DNA from: Devosia oryzisoli
GTDB lineage: Bacteria > Pseudomonadota > Alphaproteobacteria > Rhizobiales > Devosiaceae
Direction of reading: 5' to 3'
DNA length: 64,000 nt
Assembly: GCF_014837245.1 (NCBI RefSeq)
Contig: NZ_JACYFU010000002.1
Coordinates: forward strand, 310,001-374,000
Shown here: positions 63,039 to 64,000 of the stretch, one piece after another
How the letters are laid out: every line of letters begins with the position of its first letter
How positions within the stretch are numbered: position 1 is the first letter of the stretch
Made by a program: the position numbers and the translations under genes
Notes under the pieces: generated by a model
Seen by the model: the letters and a program-made list of their open reading frames with translations, nothing else
Database searches by the model: none
Told to the model about the DNA's origin: nothing

Positions 63039-64000
63039 ATGCGGTATCTCCCTCATTCGGAAGCCGAGCGCGCGCAGATGCTCGGTGCCATCGGCGCGGC
63101 AGACGTCGATGCGCTGTTCAGCGCCGTGCCCGCCTCGGCCCTCAAGTCGTTTTCTCTCGACCTACCGACGCACAGCCCGGAATATCTGGTCGAGGCGCAT
63201 ATGCGCGCCCTCGCCGGCAAGAACCGCGCCGCCGGAGACGGCCCCTTCTTCATCGGCGCAGGCGCCTATCGGCACCATGTCCCCGCCACTGTAGACCATC
63301 TGATACAACGCTCGGAATGGCTAACGGCCTATACGCCGTACCAGCCGGAAATCTCGCAGGGCACCTTGCAGATGCTCTTCGAGTTCCAGACGCAGGTGGC
63401 CAAGATCACCGGCATGGACGTGGCCAATGCCTCCTTGTACGACGGCTCGACCGGGACGGCAGAAGCCGTGCTGATGGCCCGCCGCCTGACCCGAAAGTCG
63501 CGCATCATACTTTCAGGGGGCCTGCATCCGCACTATCGGGACGTCGTCAAAGCCTATCTCAAGGACGACCAAGACCTGATTTGCCTGTCCCCTTCTCCGG
63601 AGGGGCAGGGCGATATCCTCGACCACATCGATGTTAACACGGCCGCCATTGTCGTCCAGACGCCGGACTTCTTCGGTCACCTGCGAGACCTTCAGGCCGC
63701 GGCCGACGCTGCCCACGCGCAGGGCGCCCTGCTGATCGTGGTGGTGACCGAGGTCGTTTCGCTCGGGCTCCTGGAGGCGCCGGGCGCTCTGGGCGCCGAT
63801 ATCGTCGTGTGCGAGGGCCAGAGCATCGGCAACGCGCTCAATTTTGGCGGGCCCTATCTGGGCCTGATGGCGACGCGCAAGGAGTTCGTCCGGCAGATGC
63901 CGGGGCGGCTGTGCGGCGAAACCGTCGATGCAGAAGGCAATCGCGGCTTCGTCCTCACGCTGTCGACACGCGAACAGCATATCCGGCGCGAAAAGGCGAC
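63039..64000 (+). CDS. gcvPA: Glycine dehydrogenase (decarboxylating) subunit 1 (3' truncated by the window)
   Basis: The frame opens at the ATG at 63039, two bases after gcvH, and is still open at the window end (320 codons). The residues read '[20 protein letters not shown]', '[20 protein letters not shown]' and '[20 protein letters not shown]', which is the N-terminal (alpha) half of split-type P protein. The P protein decarboxylates glycine with pyridoxal phosphate; in the split form the PLP lysine is on subunit 2, expected just beyond the window. Confidence 0.95.
   Translation, partial: MRYLPHSEAERAQMLGAIGAADVDALFSAVPASALKSFSLDLPTHSPEYLVEAHMRALAGKNRAAGDGPFFIGAGAYRHHVPATVDHLIQRSEWLTAYTPYQPEISQGTLQMLFEFQTQVAKITGMDVANASLYDGSTGTAEAVLMARRLTRKSRIILSGGLHPHYRDVVKAYLKDDQDLICLSPSPEGQGDILDHIDVNTAAIVVQTPDFFGHLRDLQAAADAAHAQGALLIVVVTEVVSLGLLEAPGALGADIVVCEGQSIGNALNFGGPYLGLMATRKEFVRQMPGRLCGETVDAEGNRGFVLTLSTREQHIRREKA

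Overview
The window looks like the chromosome of a GC-rich alphaproteobacterium of the order Hyphomicrobiales. A Devosia-like genus is my best guess, but that is inference from gene content and style, not a search result. Supporting signs are the split F0 operon with paired b' and b subunits (atpI-atpB-atpE-b'-b), the cell-cycle methylase CcrM, sites resembling the binding sites of the alphaproteobacterial regulators CtrA (TTAA-N7-TTAA) and LexA (GTTC-N7-GTTC), a TIGR02301 protein, and a tandem glycine riboswitch in front of gcvT. Nearly all of it is core chromosome. I see no insertion sequence, prophage, CRISPR array or obvious genomic island.

Layout. 1-4.0 kb: the end of an SsuA/TauA-like binding protein, its ATPase, a permease on the opposite strand, and a succinate-semialdehyde dehydrogenase type enzyme. 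4.1-4.5 kb: tRNA-Gln and tRNA-Pro. 4.6-9.7 kb: a hybrid HWE histidine kinase, a poxvirus-type topoisomerase IB, the biotin transporter subunit BioY and a metallo-hydrolase. 10.0-14.9 kb: fabI, a histidine phosphatase and aroC in one minus-strand run, then a D-2-hydroxyacid type flavoenzyme and a hemerythrin-like protein. 15.0-21.2 kb: SRAP peptidase, Nudix, YgfZ, an HD hydrolase and several small secreted proteins, including one behind two CtrA-like boxes, next to a SleB-type cell wall hydrolase. 21.3-25.6 kb: a PPDK-like enzyme with a short N-terminus, divergent from an ispH-GNAT-rnhA operon.

25.6-35.2 kb: glyS and glyQ, separated by a LemA/DUF2207 pair and a Rnk-like gene, then an adenine methyltransferase and a polyprenyl diphosphate synthase. 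35.2-42.9 kb: a subtilisin autotransporter, ispE, a TPR protein, ETF-ubiquinone oxidoreductase and a family-4 uracil-DNA glycosylase. 43.0-50.3 kb: two MFS transporters, moaB, a radical SAM protein of the PA0069 family behind a LexA-type box, a HAD phosphatase, a DUF4180 protein and rnhB. 50.4-58.2 kb: ccrM, a MAPEG protein, mutY, a DUF721 protein, a DsbA-like oxidoreductase and smc. 58.3-61.2 kb: the F0 operon with a good sigma-70 promoter and an unexplained 9-bp inverted repeat upstream. 61.3-64.0 kb: glycine riboswitch, gcvT, gcvH and the start of gcvPA.

Functional themes are DNA maintenance (topoisomerase IB, SRAP, UDG, MutY, RNase HI and HII, CcrM, SMC, a possible LexA target), isoprenoid and quinone supply (ispH, ispE, polyprenyl synthase, ETF-QO), envelope proteins, and energy and one-carbon metabolism. 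The most rewarding leads are non-coding: the LexA-type box, the CtrA-like boxes before an unknown secreted protein, a shared TTAACC-N4-GCTTAC motif, the inverted repeat before the atp operon, and three convergent gene pairs whose stop codons share the tetranucleotide CTAG.
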